From Flavobacteriaceae bacterium PS02293 (GTDB lineage Bacteria > Bacteroidota > Bacteroidia > Flavobacteriales > Weeksellaceae): 64,000 bases of DNA. Location of the stretch: positions 248,001 to 312,000 of the forward strand of contig JASCOV010000004.1 of assembly GCA_029960045.1 (NCBI GenBank), read 5' to 3'. Each line of letters starts with the position of its first letter. Position 1 is the stretch's first letter. Shown one piece after another: positions 1 through 9,441 of this stretch. The translations under genes and the position numbers were made by a program. Below the pieces are notes generated by a model. That model was not told where the DNA came from. It did not search any database and was given only the letters and a program-made list of their open reading frames with translations.

Positions 1-1
1 T

Positions 2-76
2 CCAGAAACGACTAGAGCGATGCAGACTTCTTTGTTCCGTTGGGTTCCGAACATTACTTATAATTTCAAATTTTAA
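2..76 (+). CDS. TonB-dependent receptor, C-terminal end only (partial)
   Basis: The open frame entering from the left edge encodes about 24 residues and stops with TAA at 74-76. The last residues, ITYNFKF, have the alternating aromatic pattern ending in Phe that is typical of the last beta-strand of an outer-membrane barrel. The next gene, nine bases on, encodes a DUF4249 lipoprotein, and DUF4249 genes usually follow a TonB-dependent receptor gene. That makes the assignment likely, but the visible part is too short to name a subfamily or substrate. Confidence 0.6.
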   Translation, partial: PETTRAMQTSLFRWVPNITYNFKF

Positions 77-85
77 TTTCCAATT

Positions 86-892
86 ATGAAAAATATATTA
101 TTAATCATACTGTCCTTTTTTCTAATCATCTCTTGTGAAAAAGAAATCGATCTCAATCTGGAAGACCAAAGTGGAAAAATAGTGGTAGAAGGAAATATCA
201 CAGACCAAGCCGGACCATATTTTGTCAGAATTACAAAATCAGTAGCTTTTACCCAGAACAATCAATATCCAGCAATAGAGAATGCACAAGTTATTTTGAG
301 TGATGATAAGGGACAAACGGAGATCTTGAAATATATTGGAAATGGATTGTATGAAGCTGCTACTTTCCAAGGACAGTCCGGACGGATTTACACATTGAAA
401 ATTTTGGCTGAAGGTAAAGAGTATATTGCCCAAAGTATGATGCCTGAATCCGTTGATTTTGAAGGTTTAGAACAAGATTCTTTTCTGGTAGCCGGAGAAA
501 CCAGTTACACACTTTTACCCATTTTTACAGATCCGCCGGCATTGGGAAACCGTTATCTTTTCAGCTATTTTGTTAATGATCGTTCTAAGAGGAATTTCTT
601 AGAATTTTCAGATAATGTCAACAACGGATTACCAAACCAAAGACCATTATTACTTCCAAATGATGATGAGGATGACAGTGTAAAAGTAAAAGTTGGGGAT
701 GTGATTACAGTGGAGATGCAATGCATTGATGACAAGGTATATACTTTTTATTCTGCATTACTACAGCTCTCCGGTGGAAGTGGATTTGGAGGTGGAGTGA
801 CACCAACGAACCCGCCGAGTAATATCAGTAATGGTGCTTTAGGCTATTTCTCAGCACATACTGTTCAAGTGAAAACAACGGTTATTGAATAG
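86..892 (+). CDS. DUF4249 family lipoprotein
   Basis: This 268-residue protein starts with a lipoprotein signal peptide whose lipobox ends at Cys17 (IISC), followed by a Glu/Lys-rich stretch. An Ig-like region follows (KIVVEGNITDQAGPYFVRI and onward), with the conserved DUF4249 pattern of value, derivative and bounds sentences through the protein. Members are periplasmic or outer-membrane lipoproteins of Bacteroidota, encoded directly after a TonB-dependent receptor, and are thought to be accessory to uptake. The spacing here (9 bp after the receptor stop) fits one transcript. The substrate is unknown and nothing links it to the pectin locus that follows. The family call is by recognition of sequence pattern. 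Confidence 0.8.
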   Translation: MKNILLIILSFFLIISCEKEIDLNLEDQSGKIVVEGNITDQAGPYFVRITKSVAFTQNNQYPAIENAQVILSDDKGQTEILKYIGNGLYEAATFQGQSGRIYTLKILAEGKEYIAQSMMPESVDFEGLEQDSFLVAGETSYTLLPIFTDPPALGNRYLFSYFVNDRSKRNFLEFSDNVNNGLPNQRPLLLPNDDEDDSVKVKVGDVITVEMQCIDDKVYTFYSALLQLSGGSGFGGGVTPTNPPSNISNGALGYFSAHTVQVKTTVIE

Positions 893-1106
893 AGTTTCCA
901 GCATATAATCTCTTTTAGGTATCTGAAGATATTTTCTGCTTTTTCGGTTTGAATTGCAGATTTTACAATTTGTATTTTGTTATGGTTAAATAAGTGCGAT
1001 TTACAATTATTTTTGAAAACTGCTGCGCACATGTTTCCCTGAAAACAATAAGATTCTATTTCAGTAGTTGTATCATTCCATCGATAAGGATCGCCTTATC
1101 TCTATT

Positions 1107-1391
1107 TTATTGTGGGTATTCTTTTTCGAGTTTCTTATCTAGCAAAAAAGGAATAAAGGGGAGAACAGAAGCTAGTAGATAGATTGCAATTCTAATCAAT
1201 CCCCAATGGTATTTTATGGACGCAATTACAAGAAATACAAAAAATACTAGAAACAAAATCCCGTGAATCCATCCAAAATATTTAACAGCATCCGGAATAT
1301 TTAGAAAATACTTTAATGGCATTGCGATGAAGAGCAAAATCAAATAAGAGACGCCTTCTATCAAAGCTGTTTTTCTGTATAAATTGATCAT
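1107..1391 (-). CDS. DUF3817 domain small integral membrane protein
   Basis: This 94-residue protein has three hydrophobic segments (about residues 11-30, 43-62 and 68-88) and a basic/acidic tail (LDKKLEKEYPQ). The motif EGVSYLILLFIAMPLKY near the N terminus and the WIHGILF segment are the hallmarks of DUF3817, a family of unknown function. The frame stays open to an earlier ATG at 1463, giving 118 residues. I chose the ATG at 1391 because the protein then begins MINLYRKTALIEG, which matches the usual family start. It is a lone gene, convergent with the DUF4249 gene. Confidence 0.78.
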   Translation of the reverse strand: MINLYRKTALIEGVSYLILLFIAMPLKYFLNIPDAVKYFGWIHGILFLVFFVFLVIASIKYHWGLIRIAIYLLASVLPFIPFLLDKKLEKEYPQ

Positions 1392-1515
1392 TTTATTATT
1401 TAGGATTTCGTATTTTTTGAATCTGTTTACAATGATAATTGATTTCAATGGAATAAGCAACATAACAGATTTACTTAGAGTCTGTTCAAATTCTTAATTT
1501 TACATTTACAGACTT

Positions 1516-1624
1516 GTCGTTTTGAGCGAAGCTAAGTGAAGTCGAAAAATCTTAAATATCTTAATTTCAAAAGATTATTCATTTCAGAATGCTTCGCAAA
1601 ACTCCATTGAGAAATCGAGGATTA
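1516..1624. repeat. Degenerate REP-like intergenic element
   Basis: The segment beginning GTCGTTTTGAGCGAAGC, with AAGTGAAG and GAAAAATCTT after it and an AAGATTATTC/CATTTCAGAATGC stretch further on, resembles the clearer palindromes at 14782-14855 and 40641-40705 in length and order of blocks. It is diverged. It would be read as an eroded copy or a sister subfamily. Confidence 0.4.
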
Positions 1625-1781
1625 AACAAAGTTAATGACAAAAAGAACTTTTAAATAATATTTAAACGGTTCTTAATATTGCAAATATCCTATAAGCTTT
1701 CAGTTTCGACGGATATTTTAATTTCGAAGTTTGATTCTGAAAAGAAAATAATTATATATTGAGTTCTTTTTTTTTGATATA

Positions 1782-1816
1782 GCAAACCCTTTCAAAAATC
1801 ATTGAAAGGGTTTTGC
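1782..1816 (-). terminator. Terminator hairpin after the pectate lyase gene
   Basis: GCAAACCCTTTC (1782-1793) pairs with GAAAGGGTTTTGC (1804-1816) around a 10-base loop. It lies 31 bases past the pectate lyase stop codon. The T-run is short on both strands, so the hairpin may act in either direction. Confidence 0.65.
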
Positions 1817-1846
1817 ATTTAAGAAAATAAGACTTGATTTATGATG

Positions 1847-4840
1847 TCATTTAGCAATCACTTTAAAATTATTATTCAAATTTTCTCCCGAAACATTAAG
1901 AATATAAGTTCCAGACACTTTTTTGTTAGCAATATTTAGATTGAAAAGGCCTTTTGTAGTGGATGTGATTTTCTCTTTAAGAATAATTTTTCCGCTCATA
2001 TCACTTAATGTTGCTGTCAGATTGGATTTTTCAAAGTTAGGAAGTTGAATGAAAATATGGTCTTTCACAGGGTTTGGATAAATAATACCTTTATTTTTCG
2101 AACTAAATTTATCAATATCCAATGTCGCCTGACTGTATAAAGCACTCACTTCCGAAGCTGACAATGCATAATTGAACATTTTCAATTCATCAAATGCACC
2201 TTTATACGGAGCGGGAGCCGTACTTGCTTTGAATTCAAGTTCTCCAATATTCCCAATGATAAGATCACTCGCTTCGCCAATACCTGTAACAGCGGTTTCA
2301 TCGCCTTCAGAAATAAGAACTCCATCTGTGTAAATTCTCATTTTGTGAGCCACCACATCTCTCATAATGACAACATTTACCCATTGATCTGTAAAATATT
2401 TGGCGATTGTAGAAGTAATTTCTTTTTTCGTTACATCATCATCTATGGCAAAACGCAACTGCCCACCTTTGATTTCGACATTGAAACGTTTTCCGGTTGC
2501 ACCAGTCGTATTGTTTTTAGTGAACGAACCTTTGCATAATACATAAAGACTTGTTGCAGATGAAGCTGGGATCATACTTGCCGGCGCTTTCATCCAAAAA
2601 GAAACAGTAAAAGAATTTTTATCAAATCTGATGTGATCCTGGTCCGGAATACTCGTGATGTACATACTACTTGGCGAAGTTGCCAGATTAATTGCATTAT
2701 TTTCTTTTCCAACTACTCTTACGTTTGAATTATCATAGGCTACATCCAAGATTCCGTCATTTTCATAATCTGTAATATCAGCAATTTTTTCTCCTTCCGA
2801 CGCATATTCTTTAAATGGCCAATGTCCAACAAGAGTAGGTGTCAAAGCTTTGAAACTCCAAACATCGCCTGTTGCAACACCTTTTGCGTTAGAAGCATCT
2901 ATTCTCCAATAATAAGTAGTTGCCGGACTCAAGCTAGTCATTTGGTAAGATGGAGTAGCACTATAAGCAATGTCTGCCATTTTAATTAAATTTGAAGTAT
3001 TGGTTCCAAAATAAACAGCATAAGAGGTAGTATTAGAGCTGCCTGTCCATTTCAAAAGCAGATTTCCGTTGGTCAATTCTACATTATTATTCCCTGTAGA
3101 TGGAGTGGGAGTTGTTGCTTTTGTAGGAGCAGATGGAATTGGTGGTGTAGTAACAGATGCAACAGTGGTATAAACTGAAGATTCTGTAGAATTAATGGCT
3201 TTAACCCGATAATAATATTGAGTATTAGGTGTCAAACCAGTTTCATTATAACTTGTTATGTTCGCAGCAAGTGTTGCAAGTTCTGTAAAAGTAGTTCCAT
3301 TTGTAGAACGTTCTAAGATATAATTGGTTTCATTATCGGCATTATCATTCCAATTAACTGTGAAAGAGCTTGCAGCAGGAACTTCTGTTGAAATCACATC
3401 AGTGAAATTAACATTGGTGGGAGGGATAATAAAATCCGTTGGAGTTTGACTTGTTAAACCATTAATGTAAACTTCAATATTCAAATAAGGTGCGTTGGTT
3501 GTACTGACTAACAGAGCATCATTTACATTTTTATCCAGTCCATTCGCATCTTCCCAAGCATCTGGCATTCCGTCATTATCAGTATCCAAAGGAGCTGGCG
3601 CACCATAAACGTGTCCTGCGCCACCATTTGTGAAACCGAATTTTGTAGTTAAATCAGACTGAACATAAACATAAGTTGCAGTTGTTCCTTTAGAAGCCAA
3701 ATCAGAAACCATAAGATTCTCAACTTGATCACGTCTCGGATAAGAGGCTCCAACGTTCAGAATTGCTTTGTCAAAGGCTTGTTGAGCTGTCAGAGTTGTA
3801 TTTTTCATTGGATAATCATACGGCTCCGACTTAATAGTCGAAATATCTCCCGTTGGATAACCTGATAGATCTGTTGGAACCAAAGTTCCGTCCAAAATGC
3901 CATTTCTATTATTATCAAAATAATTTCCCGACCCGTATAAAGAGAAATTATCATTTCCTCTGTTGAAGGGAGTTGTAAGCGTAGTTTGAGTATTTGGACC
4001 ACCAATAAAATAATTATTAATGATATTCACATCAGAACTTCCTGCAGAATCGCCGCCCATAATGTAAGCATCGCCGGATTCTGCGTGTCCATAGGTGTTT
4101 CCGTAATTTCCCCAGTTATAAACTACATTATTTACAAACTCGTTAATGCCTTTTATTTTATTATTTCGGGTTTTGTTGCAGATGTATAAATTTCCGATGA
4201 GACTTATTTTACCTCCAGAAGGTTGCATCAATCCGCCGGCAGAATGATTATGTCGATGCAAACCTTGACCAATAATAGAGTTTTGAATCGTTATATTATC
4301 CGGACTTTCGCCTTTGTTATCCCAATTGATGGAGAAAACTTCGTCCGTTCCCCAAGTAAATGACATATGATCCAAAATAATATTAGCACCATTCGAAAGT
4401 CCTGATGTATCCTGCCCTTGAGTCGTATTTCCATAACGGATACGAACGTAACGAGCAATTGTATTACTTGCACCTGTAAATGTTACTTTCGCACCTAAAA
4501 GTACAATTCCTTCTCCAGTTGCGGTTTGACCTGCAATAGTTGTGTTTTTTGCTATTACAATTTGAGAAAGTGTATTAATAATTCCACCCACCTTGAATAT
4601 TACAAATCTTCCTTCCTGACTCACTGCATCCCGAAAAGAGAAGGGTCCGCTGTCATTCAAATTGGTTACAAGATAAATCTGAGGATTTGCTGAACCTCTT
4701 GCGCCTGTAGTATATCTTCCAAAGCCGGTAGCTTCCGGAAAAGCTAAGGTTTGAGCATTCAAGGCAACAGTCGTTGACATTAATCCGCAAAACATAAAAA
4801 TTTTCAGCGATTGATTAATAGGTAATTTTCTATTCTTCAT
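1847..4840 (-). CDS. Secreted multidomain pectate lyase (PL1-type beta-helix) with FN3, LamG-like and T9SS sorting domains
   Basis: This 997-residue protein has a signal peptide (about 1-29, ending ALNAQ). A right-handed beta-helix region (about 32-400) starts AFPEATGFGRYTTGARG and contains NIILDHMSFTWGTDE (about 153-167), a pattern of Bacteroidota PL1 pectate lyases. A Ca-binding-like DTDNDGMPDAWED segment follows, then two fibronectin type III-like domains (about 470-665), a concanavalin/LamG-like domain (about 670-900), and a type A T9SS C-terminal domain (about 915-997, YPNPVKDHI). It should be exported by T9SS and released or surface-anchored, so it probably makes the first cuts in pectin outside the cell. 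It is the only enzyme in the locus with a T9SS tag. The gene stands alone, divergent from the GH28 operon, with its own copy of the shared operator upstream. The exact PL1 subfamily is not certain. Confidence 0.87.
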   Translation of the reverse strand: MKNRKLPINQSLKIFMFCGLMSTTVALNAQTLAFPEATGFGRYTTGARGSANPQIYLVTNLNDSGPFSFRDAVSQEGRFVIFKVGGIINTLSQIVIAKNTTIAGQTATGEGIVLLGAKVTFTGASNTIARYVRIRYGNTTQGQDTSGLSNGANIILDHMSFTWGTDEVFSINWDNKGESPDNITIQNSIIGQGLHRHNHSAGGLMQPSGGKISLIGNLYICNKTRNNKIKGINEFVNNVVYNWGNYGNTYGHAESGDAYIMGGDSAGSSDVNIINNYFIGGPNTQTTLTTPFNRGNDNFSLYGSGNYFDNNRNGILDGTLVPTDLSGYPTGDISTIKSEPYDYPMKNTTLTAQQAFDKAILNVGASYPRRDQVENLMVSDLASKGTTATYVYVQSDLTTKFGFTNGGAGHVYGAPAPLDTDNDGMPDAWEDANGLDKNVNDALLVSTTNAPYLNIEVYINGLTSQTPTDFIIPPTNVNFTDVISTEVPAASSFTVNWNDNADNETNYILERSTNGTTFTELATLAANITSYNETGLTPNTQYYYRVKAINSTESSVYTTVASVTTPPIPSAPTKATTPTPSTGNNNVELTNGNLLLKWTGSSNTTSYAVYFGTNTSNLIKMADIAYSATPSYQMTSLSPATTYYWRIDASNAKGVATGDVWSFKALTPTLVGHWPFKEYASEGEKIADITDYENDGILDVAYDNSNVRVVGKENNAINLATSPSSMYITSIPDQDHIRFDKNSFTVSFWMKAPASMIPASSATSLYVLCKGSFTKNNTTGATGKRFNVEIKGGQLRFAIDDDVTKKEITSTIAKYFTDQWVNVVIMRDVVAHKMRIYTDGVLISEGDETAVTGIGEASDLIIGNIGELEFKASTAPAPYKGAFDELKMFNYALSASEVSALYSQATLDIDKFSSKNKGIIYPNPVKDHIFIQLPNFEKSNLTATLSDMSGKIILKEKITSTTKGLFNLNIANKKVSGTYILNVSGENLNNNFKVIAK

Positions 4841-4880
4841 AAAATTATTGTTAATTGATTATTAATAATTTGAGATGAGG

Positions 4881-4923
4881 GAAAATTAGAAACAAACCAA
4901 AAGATGAGTGTCCTGCTCCGTCT
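4881..4923 (-). promoter_or_regulatory. Shared RG-I regulon operator and -7 box, pectate lyase promoter
   Basis: On the minus strand the box AGCAGGACA (4917 down to 4909) is followed after 20 bases by TAATTTTC (4888 down to 4881), a near-consensus -7 element. A half-box AGACG lies 10 bases upstream of GGACA. Box-to--7 spacing is 29 nt, the same as in the seven other sites of this window. Confidence 0.7.
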
Positions 4924-5104
4924 TGTTTTTAATTTCTATAAATCAACGGATTACAAAATTTAGCTTTGTTCTTAATTAAAATTAATTATTAAAAAAATGT
5001 AAAAGCTTTATAGTTAAAGGTTATGTTAGGATATTTTTAAAGAATATTAGATTTGATTTTTTTCTAAATTAAATTTCTAAACAAGAATATGATTAACATG
5101 CAAG

Positions 5105-5141
5105 TGCAGGATACTGCAAGTGGTCAAAGTGTTTATTTTTA
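5105..5141 (+). promoter_or_regulatory. Shared RG-I regulon operator and -7 box, GH28 operon promoter
   Basis: TGCAGGATA (5105-5113) is followed at +29 by TATTTTTA (5134-5141). The box can also be read as an inverted repeat, TGCAG-GATA-CTGCA (5105-5118), and TGCAAG occurs on both sides. The upstream half-box is weaker here than in the other sites. Confidence 0.68.
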
Positions 5142-5213
5142 TAAAATCGAAATGAAGCTTCTATTAGCTTTAATTAAAATTATAAATTCGAAATTTAGAG
5201 CCAAAATTTAATT

Positions 5214-6584
5214 ATGAAATTTCAAAGCAACTTTATATTATCCTTGATCGTTTTTTTTATATTTTCATCAAATGTAAAAAGCCAAGATCTTTGGCCAGAT
5301 GGTACTAAAATCGAAAAATGGTTTAAAGAAAACAAACCTACAGATATCAACAAATTAGGCAAAAAATATTTGATTACAGATTTTGGGGTGAAGAATGATA
5401 GTACAATTCTTCAGACAAAACAAGTTCAAAATATTATCGATGAGGCTTCAAAAAATGGAGGTGTAATCATTGTACCAAAAGGAACATTTCTCATCAGTTC
5501 GCTTTTCTTTAAACAAGGAACACACTTGTATTTAGAAAACGGAGCGAAATTAAAAGGAAGCGATGACATCAACGATTTTCCGGTGGTGATAACAAGAATG
5601 GAAGGTCAAACTGTAAAATATTTTCCGGCTTTAATTAACGCCGATGGATTAGACGGCTTCACGATTTCCGGAAAAGGAACGCTTGACGGAAATGGATTAA
5701 GATTCTGGAAATCATTCTGGAAAAGACGCGAATGGAATCCTAAATGTACTAATATGGACGAGATGAGACCAAGAATTATCTACGTGTCAAACTCGAAAAA
5801 TATTCAGATTGAAGGAATTACTGTGAAAAATTCGCCGTTCTGGAGTACACATTATTACAAGTCTCAATTCGTAAAATTATTAAACTTAACGATTTTAGCA
5901 CCAAAAGAGCCTGTAAAAGCGCCAAGTACAGACGCAATTGACATTGATGCCTGTTCAAATTTCCTGGTGAAGAACTGTTATATGTCGGTGAATGACGATG
6001 CCATTGCTTTAAAAGGCGGAAAAGGTCCAAAAGCAGATGTTGACCCAAATAACGGAGAAAACAGAAACATCATCATCGAAGACAATACCTTCGGATTCTG
6101 TCATTCTGCGCTCACTTGCGGAAGCGAATCGATTCACAACTATAACATCATTTTCAGGAATTCTACGGTGAAAGATGCCTCAAGATTATTACACTTGAAA
6201 ATGCGTCCGGACACGCCTCAACATTATGAGTACATCACTTTAGATAACATTAAAGGAAATGTAAAAACTTTCATTTACGCAAAAGGATGGAACCAATTTT
6301 TTGATTTAAAAGGTGAAGAAAGACCGAAAAAAGGATTGGCAAATAATATTACCATCAAAAATATAGATTTAAGTTGTGAGACAGCGTTTTCTATTGAAAA
6401 ATCGGATTTGTTTGATTTAAAAGATTTCACTTTTGAAAATTTCAAAATCAAAGCTTTAAAACCCGAAATGGAAAATTTAAGTAACATTCAAAACTTAAAG
6501 CAAACCAAAGTCAATGTTACGAAAGTAGCTTCTCTTACACAATCTTACGATAAAAAAGACGACTCCGACATTGCGGCAAAATAA
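5214..6584 (+). CDS. GH28 family glycoside hydrolase (RG-I galacturonohydrolase-like)
   Basis: This 456-residue protein has a signal peptide (about 1-23) and a GH28 beta-helix beginning LITDFGVKNDST. Catalytic-region motifs are visible: STDAIDID (Asp240, Asp243) and NDDAIALKGG (Asp261-Asp262). The usual GHG motif is replaced by FCHSAL (His297 kept), and the usual RIK motif reads HLKM. These changes suggest a specialised exo-acting or rhamnogalacturonan-directed enzyme rather than a plain polygalacturonase; that is an inference. It is periplasmic or cell-surface by signal peptide. It is the first gene of the plus-strand operon, with a shared operator about 100 bases upstream, and its TAA overlaps the ATG of the GH2 gene by one base. 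Confidence 0.85.
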   Translation: MKFQSNFILSLIVFFIFSSNVKSQDLWPDGTKIEKWFKENKPTDINKLGKKYLITDFGVKNDSTILQTKQVQNIIDEASKNGGVIIVPKGTFLISSLFFKQGTHLYLENGAKLKGSDDINDFPVVITRMEGQTVKYFPALINADGLDGFTISGKGTLDGNGLRFWKSFWKRREWNPKCTNMDEMRPRIIYVSNSKNIQIEGITVKNSPFWSTHYYKSQFVKLLNLTILAPKEPVKAPSTDAIDIDACSNFLVKNCYMSVNDDAIALKGGKGPKADVDPNNGENRNIIIEDNTFGFCHSALTCGSESIHNYNIIFRNSTVKDASRLLHLKMRPDTPQHYEYITLDNIKGNVKTFIYAKGWNQFFDLKGEERPKKGLANNITIKNIDLSCETAFSIEKSDLFDLKDFTFENFKIKALKPEMENLSNIQNLKQTKVNVTKVASLTQSYDKKDDSDIAAK

Positions 6585-9439
6585 TGAGTTTTTCTTCCAA
6601 AATATTCGCTTTTTTATGTGTCTGTTCACAGCTTTTGTTTTCTCAGTCTAAAGAAATTCAATTCTTAACTGGGAAAGATGCTGAACACACCAAAGAATGG
6701 GATTTTTGGATAAATGCAGGAAGAAAATCGGGGAGTTGGAGCAAAATAAACGTGCCTTCTCATTGGGAACAACAAGGTTTCGGTTCTTACAATTACGGTC
6801 GAGATTATGTTACGTATGGTAAAAACTTCAAATTTCACGACGAAACGGGTTTGTACAAACACAAATTTACAGTTCCCAATTCTTGGAAAGGAAAAAGTGT
6901 CAATATTGTTTTCGAAGGTTCAATGACCGACACGGAAGTGAAAATCAACGGAAAATTAGCTGGAGCAATTCATCAGGGCGCTTTTTACGAATTTAAATAT
7001 GATATTTCAGATAAAATAGAATTCGGAAAAGAAAATATTCTCGAAGTAAAAGTTTCAAAAATGTCCGCAGATAAATCCGTCAATAATGCAGAACGTCTCG
7101 CCGATTATTGGATTTTAGGCGGAATTTTCCGACCTGTTTATTTAGAAGCCAATCCTAAAGAACATATTGCATCAACTTCTATTGAAGCCAAAGCCGATGG
7201 AACTTTTCGGTCAAATATTTATTTAAATGAAATTAATTCTGCTAACAATATAAAAGTAGAGTTATTTGATGTTAAAAATAATCTGGTTGGCGAATCTCAG
7301 GTTCAAATTCAAAAAGGTGATACTTTAAAGCAGATTCAGTTTTCCATTAAAAATCCAAAACTTTGGACAGCCGAAACACCGAATTTGTACAAAGCAAAAT
7401 TTACTTTAAATAAAAACAAAAAAAACATTTTCCAAACCGAAGAGAAATTCGGTTTCAGAACCATAGAAATACGAAAAGGCGACGGAATTTTCATCAACGG
7501 AACGAAGGTGAAAATGAAAGGAATTAACCGTCACGTTTGGTGGCCTGAAACGGGTAGAGCTGTCACGGAAAATATCGATTTGATGGATGTTCGGCTCATC
7601 AAAGAAATGAATATGAACGCCGTTCGTTGTTCACATTATCCACCAAATAAATTGTTTTTAAAGATTTGCGATTCGCTCGGTTTATATGTTTTGGATGAAT
7701 TAGCGGGTTGGCAAAAAAAATACAGCACGGAAGTTGGAAAAAAGCTTGTAAAAGAAATGGTGACGAGAGATACAAATCATCCTTCCATCATTTTTTGGAG
7801 CAACGGAAATGAAGGCGGACATAATTTTGATTTGGATGCAGAATTTGCAAAATACGACTTGTCAAATCGTCCTGTGATTCACGCACATCACAAACCTGGA
7901 AATGCTTTCAACGGAATCGACTGCAATCATTACGAAGATTATTACAGCACAAAAAATATCCTTGAAGGCGAAAATATTTATATGCCGACAGAGTTTTTGC
8001 ATGCACAAGACGACGGCGGTGGCGGAACTTCTCTAGCCGATTATTGGGAACTTCACTGGAATTTCAAAAAAGGTGCGGGCGGTTTTTTGTGGGCTTTTGT
8101 AGATGAAGGTTTGGTGCGAACAGATTTCAACAATCAGATTGATGTGAACGCAATTAACGCTCCCGACGGAGTTTTAGGACCGCATCGTGAAAAAGAAGGA
8201 AGTTTTTATGCCATTCGTGAAATTTACAGTCCGGTAAAAATTGATTTGAAAGCGTTACCTAATGATTTTAATGGAATCATTCCTGTGGAAAATCGTTACC
8301 ATTTTACGAATTTAAAAGAATGTCAGTTTGAATGGAAATTGATTAAGTTTAAAACACCATTTTCTTCCGAATCTGGTTTTGATTTGATTAAAACAGGAAA
8401 AGCAGAATCTCCAAATATTCAACCTACAGAAAAAGGAAATATCAATCTAAATCTTCCTTCAAACTGGAAAGAAAATGAAGCTTTATTATTAACTGCAACC
8501 GATATTTTTGGGAAAGAAATTTACACTTGGACTTGGAAATTGAAGTCTAATGAAGGAATTTCAAAACAGTTTTCGAAATCTTTAACGAAAGAATTTCCGG
8601 TTTCAGTTATCGAAAATGATTCAATATTTATTTTAAAATCTGACGAAAAAGAATTTACAATCGGAAAAAAAGATGGTTTATTAAAATCAGTTATTGTTGA
8701 CAAAAAAGGCAAAAAAATGACCTTCAAAAACGGCCCTGTCTTCGTGAACGGAACAATTGAACTATCATCTATAAAATCCTTTGCAGAAGAACAAAATCAA
8801 CTGGTTGAAGTCAATTATAAAAACGGAAATAAAATTATTTGGAAACTCAATCCAAACGGGATTTTAGAATTAAATTATGAATATTCTTTGTCCGGAGATT
8901 ACCAGTTTTCAGGCGTAAGTTTCGATTATCCTGAAAATTATGTTATCAATGCAAAATGGCTCGGAAAAGGCCCTTATCACGTTTGGAAAAACCGTTTGCA
9001 GGGACAGACCTACAATGTTTGGCAGAATTTAAAAAATTCAACGAGAACCGGACAATCGCCTTGGATTTATCCTGAATTTAAAGGCTATTTTGATGATGTT
9101 TCGTGGTTGCAATTGGATACAGCCGAAGGAAAAATAACAATCGCAACAAAAGAAGAAAAAATGTTCGTCAGACTTTTCGATTTTTACGGAATTTACGGAG
9201 CAGAAGTTTATCCGAAATTGCCGAGCGGAAATATTTCGTTTTTAGATGCAATCCCGCCTTTGGGCACTGTTTTGGCGTTTAACATTAACGATAAAACCGA
9301 ATCTTTAGGATTAGAAAGCGAACCGAATCATTTAAATGGAACATTCAAAAGAATATTATATTTCTATTTCGGATTGCCGGATTTGGGAGATGAAAATAAA
9401 CAGTTTACAATGCCAAAAGAAAATATTTTAACGGATTAA
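6584..9439 (+). CDS. GH2 family glycoside hydrolase (beta-galactosidase or beta-galacturonidase/glucuronidase type)
   Basis: This 951-residue exported protein (signal peptide about 1-21) has the GH2 layout: N-terminal jelly roll (about 45-200, VPSHWEQQGFGSYNYG), Ig-like domain (about 205-305), and TIM barrel (about 305-580) with INRHVWWPETGRA. The candidate acid/base Glu410 lies in SNGNEGGH and the candidate nucleophile Glu470 in PTEFLHA. Additional beta domains fill the C terminus. GH2 enzymes in RG-I loci remove beta-linked galactose or uronic acid from side chains or from oligosaccharide ends. Which sugar is cut here cannot be read from sequence. It is translationally coupled to GH28 (1-base overlap) and followed after 2 bases by a CE12-like gene. 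Confidence 0.86.
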   Translation: MSFSSKIFAFLCVCSQLLFSQSKEIQFLTGKDAEHTKEWDFWINAGRKSGSWSKINVPSHWEQQGFGSYNYGRDYVTYGKNFKFHDETGLYKHKFTVPNSWKGKSVNIVFEGSMTDTEVKINGKLAGAIHQGAFYEFKYDISDKIEFGKENILEVKVSKMSADKSVNNAERLADYWILGGIFRPVYLEANPKEHIASTSIEAKADGTFRSNIYLNEINSANNIKVELFDVKNNLVGESQVQIQKGDTLKQIQFSIKNPKLWTAETPNLYKAKFTLNKNKKNIFQTEEKFGFRTIEIRKGDGIFINGTKVKMKGINRHVWWPETGRAVTENIDLMDVRLIKEMNMNAVRCSHYPPNKLFLKICDSLGLYVLDELAGWQKKYSTEVGKKLVKEMVTRDTNHPSIIFWSNGNEGGHNFDLDAEFAKYDLSNRPVIHAHHKPGNAFNGIDCNHYEDYYSTKNILEGENIYMPTEFLHAQDDGGGGTSLADYWELHWNFKKGAGGFLWAFVDEGLVRTDFNNQIDVNAINAPDGVLGPHREKEGSFYAIREIYSPVKIDLKALPNDFNGIIPVENRYHFTNLKECQFEWKLIKFKTPFSSESGFDLIKTGKAESPNIQPTEKGNINLNLPSNWKENEALLLTATDIFGKEIYTWTWKLKSNEGISKQFSKSLTKEFPVSVIENDSIFILKSDEKEFTIGKKDGLLKSVIVDKKGKKMTFKNGPVFVNGTIELSSIKSFAEEQNQLVEVNYKNGNKIIWKLNPNGILELNYEYSLSGDYQFSGVSFDYPENYVINAKWLGKGPYHVWKNRLQGQTYNVWQNLKNSTRTGQSPWIYPEFKGYFDDVSWLQLDTAEGKITIATKEEKMFVRLFDFYGIYGAEVYPKLPSGNISFLDAIPPLGTVLAFNINDKTESLGLESEPNHLNGTFKRILYFYFGLPDLGDENKQFTMPKENILTD

Positions 9440-9441
9440 TA

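Larger units (their letters stand above)
1392..1846. other. Intergenic region with a REP-like remnant and a terminator
   Basis: No plausible gene is visible in this 455-base gap. It holds a degenerate palindromic repeat (about 1516-1624), an AT-rich stretch, and a strong hairpin at 1782-1816 just past the end of the pectate lyase gene. Confidence 0.6.
4841..5213. other. Divergent promoter region between pectate lyase and GH28 operon
   Basis: No gene is visible in this 373-base AT-rich gap. It carries one shared operator/-7 module facing left (4881-4923) and one facing right (5105-5141), so both divergent units can be switched together. Confidence 0.7.

Noticed and set aside
1392..1463. Upstream extension of the DUF3817 gene to the ATG at 1463
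   Set aside because: The extra 24 residues are not part of the family pattern; the internal Met starts the usual motif.
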